Below are positions 1-7,900 of a stretch of DNA of 64,000 bases, in pieces (within the stretch, counting starts at the first letter, position 1; each line of letters opens with the position of its first letter). The notes beneath the pieces were generated by a model. That model searched no databases. It was not told where the DNA came from and saw nothing but the letters and a program-made list of their open reading frames with translations. Both the position numbers and the translations under genes were made by a program. This DNA comes from Aphodocola sp964407685 (lineage in GTDB: Bacteria; Bacillota_I; Bacilli_A; RF39; UBA660): positions 1 to 64,000 of the forward strand of contig CAYOWI010000002.1 of the NCBI GenBank assembly GCA_964407685.1, written 5' to 3'.

Positions 1-292
1 TAACTCCTATATAATTAAGCATTTGATATATAAGATAACAAGTAGTTGTTTTTCCATTAGTACCTGTTATTCCTATTAGTTTGATATCACCTATTTTATC
101 TTTGTAAAAATCTTTTATATAATCTTTTATACTTTCTACTTTAATAGTTTCTACATCATATATCTCATCAATTTCAGTAATAATTTTTTTAGCTTTATTT
201 TCTATTGCACCATTTACGTATTTTTGATTATCTTTATCTACTAAAAAATAATCACCATCTTTAACATATTTAGAATTTTTCCATAAACGCAT
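1..292 (-). CDS. MurE-like Mur ligase, N-terminal part (cut by window edge)
   Basis: Only the first 97 codons are inside the window; the gene runs off position 1. It starts with ATG at 292, preceded by AGAAGGTG at good spacing. The short N-terminal domain contains KDGDYFLV and YVNGAIENKAKKII, which parallel KKGDIFVA and FIPKAIENGASKII in the complete MurE at 44816-46213. The Mur ligase ATP loop GITGTNGKTTT follows at about residues 74-84. Family knowledge: Mur ligases add amino acids to UDP-MurNAc peptides in peptidoglycan synthesis. It begins 62 bp after the retron reverse transcriptase on the same strand, with only a weak hairpin between them. As a full murE exists elsewhere in the window, this is a second paralogue; whether it serves the cell wall or the retron cannot be told here. 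Confidence 0.75.
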   Translation of the reverse strand, partial: MRLWKNSKYVKDGDYFLVDKDNQKYVNGAIENKAKKIITEIDEIYDVETIKVESIKDYIKDFYKDKIGDIKLIGITGTNGKTTTCYLIYQMLNYIGV

Positions 293-354
293 ATTTTCAC
301 CTTCTATATTTGTTTATGAAATAGGATCGAAAATGGTAACAAAAAAAAGACTTA

Positions 355-1293
355 TCATCTTTCTAATAAATAATTTCTATAATTAATAAATTCAATGTTT
401 TGTTTTTCTATTTGTAAAACAAAGTTTATTCTACCAAGTAACTTTTTTAAATATAAATTCTTGTCTTTTACTCCAATCTTATTTAAGTGACTATCTATAC
501 CATATGTTTTTATATAATAAATTTCTTGTCTTATTTTTCTTTTATAATTTTTTCTTATACTAAGTTTTTTATTTACAACGACACCAGTTACTTGTTGTCT
601 GATGTTTTTTCTTATTACTTTTATTTTATCTTTATTTAATTTAAAACCCTCATTAAATAAACAACTATTTACATAACTTATAATCTCTCTTGCATTAAAA
701 TCACCAGAAAACGTCATATCATCAGAATATCTGGTATAAGAAATATTTCTTTCGTCACAATAATGACCAATGTGTTCATCAAAGTTCCTTAAAACCAAAT
801 TAGATATGTATCCACTAGTTGGTGCACCTTGTGGTAACACATTGTTATAAACACATAAGTTAGTAAGCAACATTCCTAATTTTTTTGGGTATAAATCCTC
901 ATTAAAACATGCGTTATAAACTTTATTAAAGGTAATGTTATCAAAGAAATTTTTAATATCAAGTTTTACTATTACCTTTTTATTCACATGAGAAATAGTG
1001 TTATGAACTAAAGATGTTTCTTTTTTATAAGCCTTAGCATAACAAGATATTCTTCTTTCTTCTAAGATATTCTTTAGAATGTTTTTTTGAATTAGTTTTA
1101 AAGTTTTAGATGGCTCACTTAGATATCTTAAACCGCCTTTCTTTTTATGAATAATAATTTCTTCATAATTAGAATCTATCGTATTACTGATACCATATAA
1201 TATTTTATTTACAACTTTTATATCAGTAGAATTAACCAAATTAAAAGATAATAACAGTTCATTATATTTATCGGTCGTTAAATACTTCCACAC
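355..1293 (-). CDS. Retron-type reverse transcriptase
   Basis: A 312-residue RNA-directed DNA polymerase of the retron class. The landmarks are in order: NTISH (98-102, the retron NAxxH box), the first catalytic aspartate in KLDIKNFFDNI (residue 112), LPQGAPTS (153-160), the YSDD active site (189-192, usually YADD) and the retron VTG box in QVTGVVVN (235-237). It lacks the maturase and endonuclease domains of group II intron proteins. The start is GTG at 1293 with AAGGAG upstream. A matching msr-msd RNA lies directly upstream at 1311-1464. Family knowledge: the enzyme primes from a branching G of its own RNA to make msDNA, usually part of an anti-phage toxin system. No known effector domain is fused to it, and none is recognisable next to it. 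Confidence 0.93.
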   Translation of the reverse strand: MWKYLTTDKYNELLLSFNLVNSTDIKVVNKILYGISNTIDSNYEEIIIHKKKGGLRYLSEPSKTLKLIQKNILKNILEERRISCYAKAYKKETSLVHNTISHVNKKVIVKLDIKNFFDNITFNKVYNACFNEDLYPKKLGMLLTNLCVYNNVLPQGAPTSGYISNLVLRNFDEHIGHYCDERNISYTRYSDDMTFSGDFNAREIISYVNSCLFNEGFKLNKDKIKVIRKNIRQQVTGVVVNKKLSIRKNYKRKIRQEIYYIKTYGIDSHLNKIGVKDKNLYLKKLLGRINFVLQIEKQNIEFINYRNYLLER

Positions 1294-1310
1294 GTTATCA
1301 TCTCCTTGTT

Positions 1311-1464
1311 GCAGGTACTATAATATACTTTAATTGTCGAAGTGTACTTTATGTTACATGAAATGTAAAAAGGTACACTGAGCATTACAAGTATAATGTT
1401 TACTTTAGTTTTTCTTCTTTAGCGACTCGCTAAAATGATTTTATAAATCAAAACGCTACCTGCT
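1311..1464 (-). ncRNA. Retron msr-msd RNA (inferred)
   Basis: The stretch upstream of the reverse transcriptase has the architecture of a retron RNA, read on the minus strand. A 5' arm GCAGGTA (1463-1457) pairs with TACCTGC (1317-1311) as the a1/a2 stem. It is followed at once by GCG, giving a TAGC context suited to the branching guanosine near 1455. The msr part has hairpins TGATTT/AAATCA (1450-1436) and TTTAGCG/CGCTAAA (1434-1418). The msd part has a long hairpin GTGTAC/GTACAC (1378-1342) with an inner stem TTACAT/ATGTAA and a three-base loop. The boundaries are inferred from these repeats; the msr/msd junction has not been determined. Confidence 0.85.
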
Positions 1465-1471
1465 AATGTTT

Positions 1472-1500
1472 ATTATAATAAAAGAAAAAGCTTTTTACAA
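1472..1500 (-). promoter_or_regulatory. Sigma-A promoter of the retron
   Basis: On the minus strand, TTGTAA (1500-1495), a 17-base spacer and TATAAT (1477-1472) place the RNA start at about 1465, just before the a1 arm of the msr-msd RNA. The -35 box sits inside the hairpin of the upstream gene's terminator. Confidence 0.75.
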
Positions 1501-1506
1501 GCTTTT
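1486..1506 (-). terminator. Terminator of the transglycosylase gene
   Basis: Hairpin AAAAGCTT/AAGCTTTT with a five-base loop, followed on the minus strand by a T-rich run. It lies directly after the stop of the transglycosylase gene and overlaps the retron promoter. Confidence 0.75.
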
Positions 1507-1512
1507 GTTTCT

Positions 1513-2664
1513 TCATTTTTTCATTCCGGTTTTTAATTCATTTAAGTTATCATTTGTATAATATCTAAAAACATGTTCTATGTAATCTGGATCCCCCGCA
1601 TACGATGAATTTCTATATTCCATCCAGTTTAAATCATCAGTATCATCTAGTATCTCATCAATTGTTTTGCCCGAACTGTAAGAATAATTAGCTAAAATCT
1701 TTCTCATTGTTCCAGGACCCATATTATAAGCTTGAGTAGCCGCTACTTTGTTTCCCTTCATTTGTTTTAAATAATTTTGAAAAATAGCACAACCCGTTTT
1801 AATATTAAAATCTACGTCCTTTAACTTTTCTAAGGTAACATCTATGATTTCATTTTTTCCAGTATCATAATTATACGCACTTACTTTAGAGCCATTCCAA
1901 ACTGATACTTGAATCTGCATAAGTCCAATTGCCCCTCCTTCATCAACTATGCTTGAGTGAACACCTCTTTCTTGAGTTGCAATTGCACAAATTAATTCTG
2001 CATCAAGACCATACATTTTAGAATACTTTTCTATTATATTACCATAATTTTCTTTTACAAATAATAATTTTTCAGAATCTTTTTTTAAGCCCAAATTAAG
2101 ATAATTTATTGCTAGCGTATTTTCTTCTTGATTAACCTCACTATTTTGATGCGTCATATCGGTGTTTTCATTATCTTTTTTGATATTTTTTTCTGTTTCT
2201 GTCAAAGATATACTATTATTCATTTCGCTTTCTTTATCTAAATCAACATAATATGAAGTAACTGTATTATTTTCTTTATTATCATACTTTTTATCACTAT
2301 AAGCATTAATAGTTGTAAGGGATACAAAAGAAAGTGCTCCCGCAAGTGCTATTAACATAACGGTTTTAGGTATTTTTCTAGTAATCTTATAGCGTTTGCT
2401 TTTAATTTTATCAAATATAAAACCAAAATTTTTATCACTAATAAATTTATTTCTATCTTTTAATATAATTCTTATGTTACCAATGTTAAAAGATAAATCT
2501 TTTCCTATAAAACATATATTTGTAATTTTATCTTTATCTTCGCTTAAACCTATAACAAGTTCCAAAGACTCACTATTACTTAATGATTTATCCCGTTTAA
2601 ATTTCTTATCATAAAAATTTGATAATAAAAAATTATTTTCTTTATAAAAAGTTAATTCATACAT
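1513..2664 (-). CDS. Membrane-anchored lytic transglycosylase (SLT domain)
   Basis: 383 residues. The first 100 or so are cytoplasmic-looking and unrecognised. One membrane segment (about 100-120, VMLIALAGALSF) follows, then a charged linker, and then an SLT/goose-lysozyme-like domain from about residue 205. The catalytic glutamate is in IATQERG, followed by GLMQIQ and AYNMGPG, the usual family motifs. Family knowledge: such enzymes cleave the MurNAc-GlcNAc bond of peptidoglycan. The domain would face outward, so the N-terminal 100 residues would be inside and could be regulatory; this is inference. It is a single-gene unit with its own extended -10 promoter (TGCTATAAT, 2691-2683) and a terminator at 1486-1506. 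ATG at 2664 has GGTG six bases upstream. Confidence 0.85.
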   Translation of the reverse strand: MYELTFYKENNFLLSNFYDKKFKRDKSLSNSESLELVIGLSEDKDKITNICFIGKDLSFNIGNIRIILKDRNKFISDKNFGFIFDKIKSKRYKITRKIPKTVMLIALAGALSFVSLTTINAYSDKKYDNKENNTVTSYYVDLDKESEMNNSISLTETEKNIKKDNENTDMTHQNSEVNQEENTLAINYLNLGLKKDSEKLLFVKENYGNIIEKYSKMYGLDAELICAIATQERGVHSSIVDEGGAIGLMQIQVSVWNGSKVSAYNYDTGKNEIIDVTLEKLKDVDFNIKTGCAIFQNYLKQMKGNKVAATQAYNMGPGTMRKILANYSYSSGKTIDEILDDTDDLNWMEYRNSSYAGDPDYIEHVFRYYTNDNLNELKTGMKK

Positions 2665-2682
2665 GCTATCACCTACTATACA

Positions 2683-2691
2683 ATTATAGCA
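2683..2691 (-). promoter_or_regulatory. Extended -10 promoter of the transglycosylase gene
   Basis: TGCTATAAT on the minus strand, about 20 bases before the ATG. The -35 region is weak. Farther upstream a perfect 9-bp inverted repeat (TAAGATAAG at 2699-2707, CTTATCTTA at 2779-2787) flanks the rest of the non-coding stretch. I see nothing else in 2708-2877. Confidence 0.6.
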
Positions 2692-2877
2692 TTATTAATA
2701 AGATAAGCACACCAATAAATTAATATGCTAGCTTACTTTACAGTAAAACATTAAACTTTTTATGAATGGGTCAATACACTTATCTTATACCGCTTTTATT
2801 TACTTATTTAATTACATTTAATATCCAGCTATTATTTTGTTTTCTTGAATTGTTGCAAATTTAAAAAACAAGCAAAA

Positions 2878-4431
2878 TTAATTACTTGTTCCTTCTATTT
2901 CTTTTAATTTCTTTTCTTTATCAATTCTTGCGAATAATACCTCTGGTTTCATATCTTTATAAGTATTATTTTCATTAAAGCTATTTATTTCATCTTTAAT
3001 GTTTAACTGTTTAAATATTTCATCAGAAGTGTTAGTTAAAAATGGTCTTAAGAAATATGCACATACTCTAATGGATTCTAATAAATTATATAAAACAGTT
3101 TCTAACCTATCTTTTTTATCAATTTCTTTAGCTAAAGACCAAGGCATAGTCTCATCTATATATTTATTACTACGTCTTAACAGGTCAAATATTTCATCAA
3201 GTGCAAAACCAATTTCTAATTTATCCATTCTTTTTTCTACTTTTGAATCCAAATTATTAATCATAGAAATAAGCTCATCATCAATTTCTTCATTTACTTT
3301 TTTGTTAACAACAGTGCCGTCAAAATATTTATTTGCCATCGATATTGTTCTGTTAACTAAGTTACCTAAAGTGTTAGCTAAATCAGTGTTTGTTCTTTCA
3401 ATCAGTAATTCATAAGTTAAATTACCATCGTTTGCAAAAGGAATCTCATGAAGCACATAATATCTTACTGCGTCCACACCAAACAAATCTACTAAATCAT
3501 CAGCGTATATTGCATTTCCTCTAGACTTACCAATTTTATCATTGTTAGTTAAAAGCCAAGGATGACCAAATACTTGCTTTGGAAGCTCTAAGTCTAAGCT
3601 CCATAAGAAACATGGCCAGTATATGGTATGGAATCTAATAATATCTTTCCCGATTAAATGAAGGTCAGCAGGCCACCATTTATTAAATTCATCTGATGAG
3701 CCTTCTGGATCATAACCAATGTTTGTTATGTAGTTAGTTAGTGCATCAAGCCATACATATACAACGTGTTTAGGATCAATATCAACCGGAATTCCCCAAT
3801 CAAAAGACGTTCTAGATACACATAAATCTTGTAATCCAGGTTTAATAAAGTTATTTAACATTTCGTTTTTTCTCGATTCTGGCTGTATAAATTCTGGATG
3901 AGATTCAATATATTCTACTAATTTTTCTTGATACTTAGATAATTTAAAGAAGTAAGCTTCTTCTTTTTTTTCTTCAACATCTCTTCCACAATCTGGACAT
4001 TTACCGTTTGCAAGTTGTGATTCAGTCCAAAAAGATTCACAAGGAGTACAATAAAGACCTGAGTATTCACCTTTATAAATATCTCCTTTGTCATACATCT
4101 TATTAAATATCTTTTGAACTACCTTCTCATGCTTAGGATCGGTTGTTCTAACGAATTTATCATAAGACGTATTCATAACGTCCCAAATTCTTTTTATTTC
4201 TGCAGCTACTTCATCAACAAACTCTTTTGGTGTAACACCTTTATCTTTTGCTTTTAACTCTATTTTTTCACCGTGTTCATCAGTTCCAGTTTGAAAGTAT
4301 ACATCATATCCTTTTTGTCTTTTATATCTTGCAATTGCATCTGCTAAAACTATCTCATAAGTGTTTCCAATGTGAGGTTTACCTGATGTATAAGCTATTG
4401 CAGTTGAAATATAATATTTTTTATTTTCCAT
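2878..4431 (-). CDS. metG: Methionyl-tRNA synthetase
   Basis: 517 residues, a class I synthetase that charges tRNA-Met. The HIGH motif appears as KPHIGNTYE (about 18-26), a zinc knuckle as CTPC ... CPDC (about 128-150), and the KMSKS loop as KIGKSRG (near residue 300). The C-terminus ends after the anticodon-binding helical domain, without the dimerising EMAP-like domain found in some longer MetRS; this short form is common. ATG at 4431 has AGGAGG upstream. It is controlled by a Met T-box leader directly upstream (4461-4688) with its own near-consensus promoter. Confidence 0.97.
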   Translation of the reverse strand: MENKKYYISTAIAYTSGKPHIGNTYEIVLADAIARYKRQKGYDVYFQTGTDEHGEKIELKAKDKGVTPKEFVDEVAAEIKRIWDVMNTSYDKFVRTTDPKHEKVVQKIFNKMYDKGDIYKGEYSGLYCTPCESFWTESQLANGKCPDCGRDVEEKKEEAYFFKLSKYQEKLVEYIESHPEFIQPESRKNEMLNNFIKPGLQDLCVSRTSFDWGIPVDIDPKHVVYVWLDALTNYITNIGYDPEGSSDEFNKWWPADLHLIGKDIIRFHTIYWPCFLWSLDLELPKQVFGHPWLLTNNDKIGKSRGNAIYADDLVDLFGVDAVRYYVLHEIPFANDGNLTYELLIERTNTDLANTLGNLVNRTISMANKYFDGTVVNKKVNEEIDDELISMINNLDSKVEKRMDKLEIGFALDEIFDLLRRSNKYIDETMPWSLAKEIDKKDRLETVLYNLLESIRVCAYFLRPFLTNTSDEIFKQLNIKDEINSFNENNTYKDMKPEVLFARIDKEKKLKEIEGTSN

Positions 4432-4460
4432 AAATAATTCCTCCTTTTAAAAATTTAAAA

Positions 4461-4688
4461 ACCCATCCTAACTAAAGGATGAGTTTATTTACCCACGGTA
4501 CCACCTTTGTTCTAGATTTGTAATCTAGCCCTTAACTCTCGTAACGCGAGGTAACGTTTTAATCTAACAATTCGATTAAACAGCTCCAGAGCCATCTATA
4601 TAGGTTTTGCTATGTATGCTTTCACCTTGCCATACTCTCTTTTAATAGCTTTACCAATACTCTTTCTTTCATTGCTTTTAACAAGAAG
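4461..4688 (-). promoter_or_regulatory. T-box leader, methionine-specific, for metG
   Basis: On the minus strand the leader has the Stem I start AAAGAGAGTA, the GGTGAAAG element, a candidate ATG specifier (4595-4593) just before GCTCTGGAG, the conserved T-box sequence GGTGGTACC (around 4505-4497) and a terminator hairpin CTCATCCT/AGGATGGG followed by T5 (4484-4456). Family knowledge: uncharged tRNA pairs with the specifier and with the T-box to favour antitermination. The ATG specifier agrees with the downstream metG. The aligned Trp leader at 25730-25960 supports the specifier position. Confidence 0.92.
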
Positions 4689-4717
4689 ATTATAACACAT
4701 TAATTATAATAATTCAA
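4689..4717 (-). promoter_or_regulatory. Sigma-A promoter of the metG T-box
   Basis: On the minus strand, TTGAAT (4717-4712), exactly 17 bases, then TATAAT (4694-4689), immediately before T-box Stem I. Confidence 0.8.
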
Positions 4718-4743
4718 ATATTTATTTTAAATTATTAGCCTTC

Positions 4744-7077
4744 TTAAATAAACCACTTACTTTTCTTTTTAATAATAATATTTAACATTCTACTTAAAAA
4801 TATGAATAACCTAGTTGATACATACATTAATGGCAATAATATTAAAAGCGAATTTGGGGTTAATAATTCAAGTGAAAAAACATCTCTTCCAATTGGAGTT
4901 ACTATAGCTAAAACAAATATAATAGTTAAGCAAACAATTAAAACTTTTCTTAGTAAATTAAGGGGTTTACTTATTCTATATATTAAAAGTAAAGCTGTAT
5001 AACCAGTTATAATAACAGCAATGGTAGACGTTTGATTGCTTGTAATTCCAATTAAATTAGCCATAAAAACCAAAAGTATTATGTTAACCACGGTCGTGAT
5101 ACCACTTGGAATTGCCTTGCTAATTACGTTTATAAAAAACCTCCCTTTTACTAGTTCATGATTAGGTTCAAGTGCTAAAATAAATGCCGGGAATCCAATT
5201 GTTAAACTATTAATAAGCGTCATTTGAATTGGTTGAAATGGATAAGAATAATTAATAAATATAAATAAAACCGCTAATAGTGAAGCGTACATCGTCTTTG
5301 ACAGAAAAAGCGTTGCGGACCTTTCAACGTTATTAATCGTCCTTCTTCCTTCTTTTACAACCTTAGGCATTGCATCAAAATTAGAATCTAAAAGCACCAA
5401 TTCTGAAACATTTCTTGCTGCATCAGCACCATCATTCATTGCAATACCACAATCTGACTCTTTAAGCGCTAATACATCATTTACTCCATCACCAGTCATT
5501 GCAACAACGTGCCCATTATTTTTAAGAGCCCTTATTAATAATCTTTTTTGATCCGGTTTAACCCTTCCAAAAATATTGTTTTCTTCGGCAATGTTATTTA
5601 TGTCCGTTTCATCATCTATTAACCTAGCATCAAAAACACCTTTAATATCTATTCCTGCTTGTTTTGCTACCATTTCAACCGTTTTAGGATTATCGCCCGA
5701 AATAACCTTAAGCTCAACGTCATTATCTTTAAAAAAACCAATTGTAGGAATAGCATCTTCTCTTATTTTATCCCTTATTAAAATAAACGCCATAATATCT
5801 TTTTTTGATGATAAAATATCTTTTTTACTATCGTTTTCTAACCTAATTAGCACTAAAACACGACTTTTAGACGATAGTTCATCAATTTGTTTTTTATATT
5901 CTTCTATTTTATCTCCTAAGATAAACTCCGGAGCCCCAATTAGGTATGTATAATCTTTAAATTTTATCCCAGAATATTTCTTTTCCGAAGAAAATGAAAT
6001 AATTTCTTTTGCTTTCTCGCAGGACTCATTACCATACTTTTCATTTATCGCCTTAAACGTAGGATTCTTATCTTTTAAATTGGTTGATAAAGCTTCCATT
6101 GCTAAATCAACGTCATTCATTTTATGACCGTTAAGCGGCATAATATCATAAACTTCCATTTTTCCTTCAGTTATGGTACCTGTTTTGTCTAGACATAAAG
6201 TATCAACTCTTGCAAGAGTTTCTAAAGAGTATAAATCTTGCACTAACACATCATGTTTTGATAGGCGAAGTACGCTAATTGCAAGAACGGTTGAAACGAG
6301 CAAAATAAGACCTTCCGGAATCATTCCAATTAAGGCTGCAACAACAGATACAACCGCATTTTGAGTGCTATTATTATCAAGTCCAAATTGATTTAATAAA
6401 AGCAATATTCCTATTGGTATAAGTGTAATCGATACATATTTTACAATCTTATTTAATGATTTCATTATCTGTGAATTTATTTCTTTATTCATCATCTTAG
6501 CATCATGTGATATTACCGCGGTATAATTATCTATTCCAACGTGAATAACTTTTGATATAACATTTCCGCTTACTATAAAACTCCCAGATAAAAGTATGTC
6601 ACCCTCTTTTTTTAAAATTGTTTTAGCTTCACCAGTAATAAATGATTCATTAACTTCGCAAGTACCATATAAAACCTTGGAATCCGCAATTATCTGATCA
6701 CCCAATTCATACACTATAACATCATCTAAAACAACCTCGTTTATATGTATGTTTTTATTTTGCCCTTCTCTTATTACCTTAGCTTTTGAAGATGATATAA
6801 CAGATAGCTTATCAACTATTTTTTTAGCTCTTATTTCTTGAATAGAGCTTATTAGAGTGTTACATATAACAACACCTAAAAATAACAAGTTTTTATAAGA
6901 ACCAACAATAATAACCGCAATACCTAATATTATGTTTATAAAATTAAATAAAGTACACGTATTTTCAATTAATATTTGCTTAATACTCTTACTAGGAGTA
7001 GTAGTATCATAATTAACAAGTCCTTTTTCTACTCTTTGTTTTACCTCTTTATTAGTTAAACCAGTAATTCGTTTCAT
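4744..7077 (-). CDS. Cation-translocating P-type ATPase (CtpE-like)
   Basis: 777 residues. It has the P-type ATPase landmarks: the actuator loop TGEAKT, the phosphorylated aspartate in DKTGTITEG, the nucleotide-binding and hinge motif TGDGVNDVLALKESD, and about eight to ten hydrophobic membrane segments. The membrane motif before the phosphorylation site is MIPEGL rather than the CPC of heavy-metal pumps. This matches the subgroup that includes mycobacterial CtpE, reported as a calcium exporter. No N-terminal metal-binding domain is present. The substrate, calcium or magnesium, is therefore inference. The start ATG at 7077 is followed by RITGLTNKEV, the usual N-terminus of this subgroup. It is transcribed alone between metG and the B3/B4 pseudogene. 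Confidence 0.88.
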   Translation of the reverse strand: MKRITGLTNKEVKQRVEKGLVNYDTTTPSKSIKQILIENTCTLFNFINIILGIAVIIVGSYKNLLFLGVVICNTLISSIQEIRAKKIVDKLSVISSSKAKVIREGQNKNIHINEVVLDDVIVYELGDQIIADSKVLYGTCEVNESFITGEAKTILKKEGDILLSGSFIVSGNVISKVIHVGIDNYTAVISHDAKMMNKEINSQIMKSLNKIVKYVSITLIPIGILLLLNQFGLDNNSTQNAVVSVVAALIGMIPEGLILLVSTVLAISVLRLSKHDVLVQDLYSLETLARVDTLCLDKTGTITEGKMEVYDIMPLNGHKMNDVDLAMEALSTNLKDKNPTFKAINEKYGNESCEKAKEIISFSSEKKYSGIKFKDYTYLIGAPEFILGDKIEEYKKQIDELSSKSRVLVLIRLENDSKKDILSSKKDIMAFILIRDKIREDAIPTIGFFKDNDVELKVISGDNPKTVEMVAKQAGIDIKGVFDARLIDDETDINNIAEENNIFGRVKPDQKRLLIRALKNNGHVVAMTGDGVNDVLALKESDCGIAMNDGADAARNVSELVLLDSNFDAMPKVVKEGRRTINNVERSATLFLSKTMYASLLAVLFIFINYSYPFQPIQMTLINSLTIGFPAFILALEPNHELVKGRFFINVISKAIPSGITTVVNIILLVFMANLIGITSNQTSTIAVIITGYTALLLIYRISKPLNLLRKVLIVCLTIIFVLAIVTPIGRDVFSLELLTPNSLLILLPLMYVSTRLFIFLSRMLNIIIKKKSKWFI

Positions 7078-7140
7078 TTATATCACCTGCTTTTTATTAT
7101 GCATTTATATTATACCATTTTTTTCCAAGTTTAATAAACA

Positions 7141-7177
7141 AAAAGACAATATGCATTTTATTTACATATTATCTTTT
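7141..7177 (-). terminator. Terminator after the B3/B4-domain gene
   Basis: A 13-bp hairpin with one G-U pair (AAAAGATAATATG pairing with CATATTGTCTTTT on the minus strand) that overlaps the stop codon of the gene and is followed by T residues. Confidence 0.75.
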
Positions 7178-7837
7178 AATAACTTTAAAATCTGCAACTT
7201 CTAAAGAAAGAAGCTCAATAAGTTCTTCACCAGCTTTTAATATATCCTCTTCTTGATTAATACCGTCAAATATAATTAGCAGCTCTTTAGAATTATTATC
7301 TATTTTTGTTCTATCTGAATCTTTATCATTCCAACACCTACAAAAAACACCATAAGAGTCAGCATATACTATCTCATTTGCTGACGTTTTCTCAACTTGT
7401 TTTGAATTTATTCCTATAAATTCTTCACCCTTTCTAGCTAATCTTAGCTGAATATCACCTTTTAACTTGCTGCAATCATAGGCGCCCATAGGAATCCCAT
7501 ATTTTAATGAAATAGCATTATATGCATCAACTATAGGATTTATACTAAATAAGCATTTATTTTCTACTGCGTATTTAGTTAAAAACACAATTGAAGACTC
7601 ACGGCCCTTTTTTGCATTCATTTGGTTAAAAATATTTATCCACGTCTTAACCTGAGGGATTTCCTCTATAGATATTTATCTATTTTCTTGATTAAAATTA
7701 TTAACTGTTTGTTTAACAAATTCATTTATTAAATCAATTTTCTTTGTTTCAATATCTTCTTTTAAAACGCCTTGAATAACTCCGATAGTTGCATTATTAA
7801 ATTTTTTAAAAATATCCTGGCTAACGTTAACATTCAT
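7169..7837 (-). pseudogene. B3/B4 tRNA-binding domain protein with in-frame stop
   Basis: The open frame from ATG 7837 (perfect AAGGAGG eight bases upstream) runs 53 codons to a single TAA at 7678-7676. It then continues in the same frame without further stops to 7169. Ignoring the stop gives 222 residues, the normal length of the B3/B4 domain family (COG3382, related to the editing domain of PheRS beta). Typical blocks are VKTWINIFNQMNAKKG, INPIVDAYNAISLKYGIPMGAYD, IQLRLARKGEEF and EIVYADSYGVFCRCWN. The downstream part could only start at ATG 7621, which lacks a ribosome site. The gene is probably inactivated by one nonsense mutation; readthrough or a sequencing error are alternatives. The promoter-proximal and terminator sequences are intact, so the lesion looks recent. 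Confidence 0.82.
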
Positions 7838-7900
7838 AAAATAAACCTCCTTACTTAAGGTATAACAAAAAATAACTACACAAACAAAACATTATATATA

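Noticed and set aside
355..1293. Group II intron or diversity-generating RT
   Set aside because: No maturase or endonuclease domain, no domain V/VI-like RNA found, and retron boxes plus a retron-like upstream RNA explain it better. No variable-repeat pair was seen.
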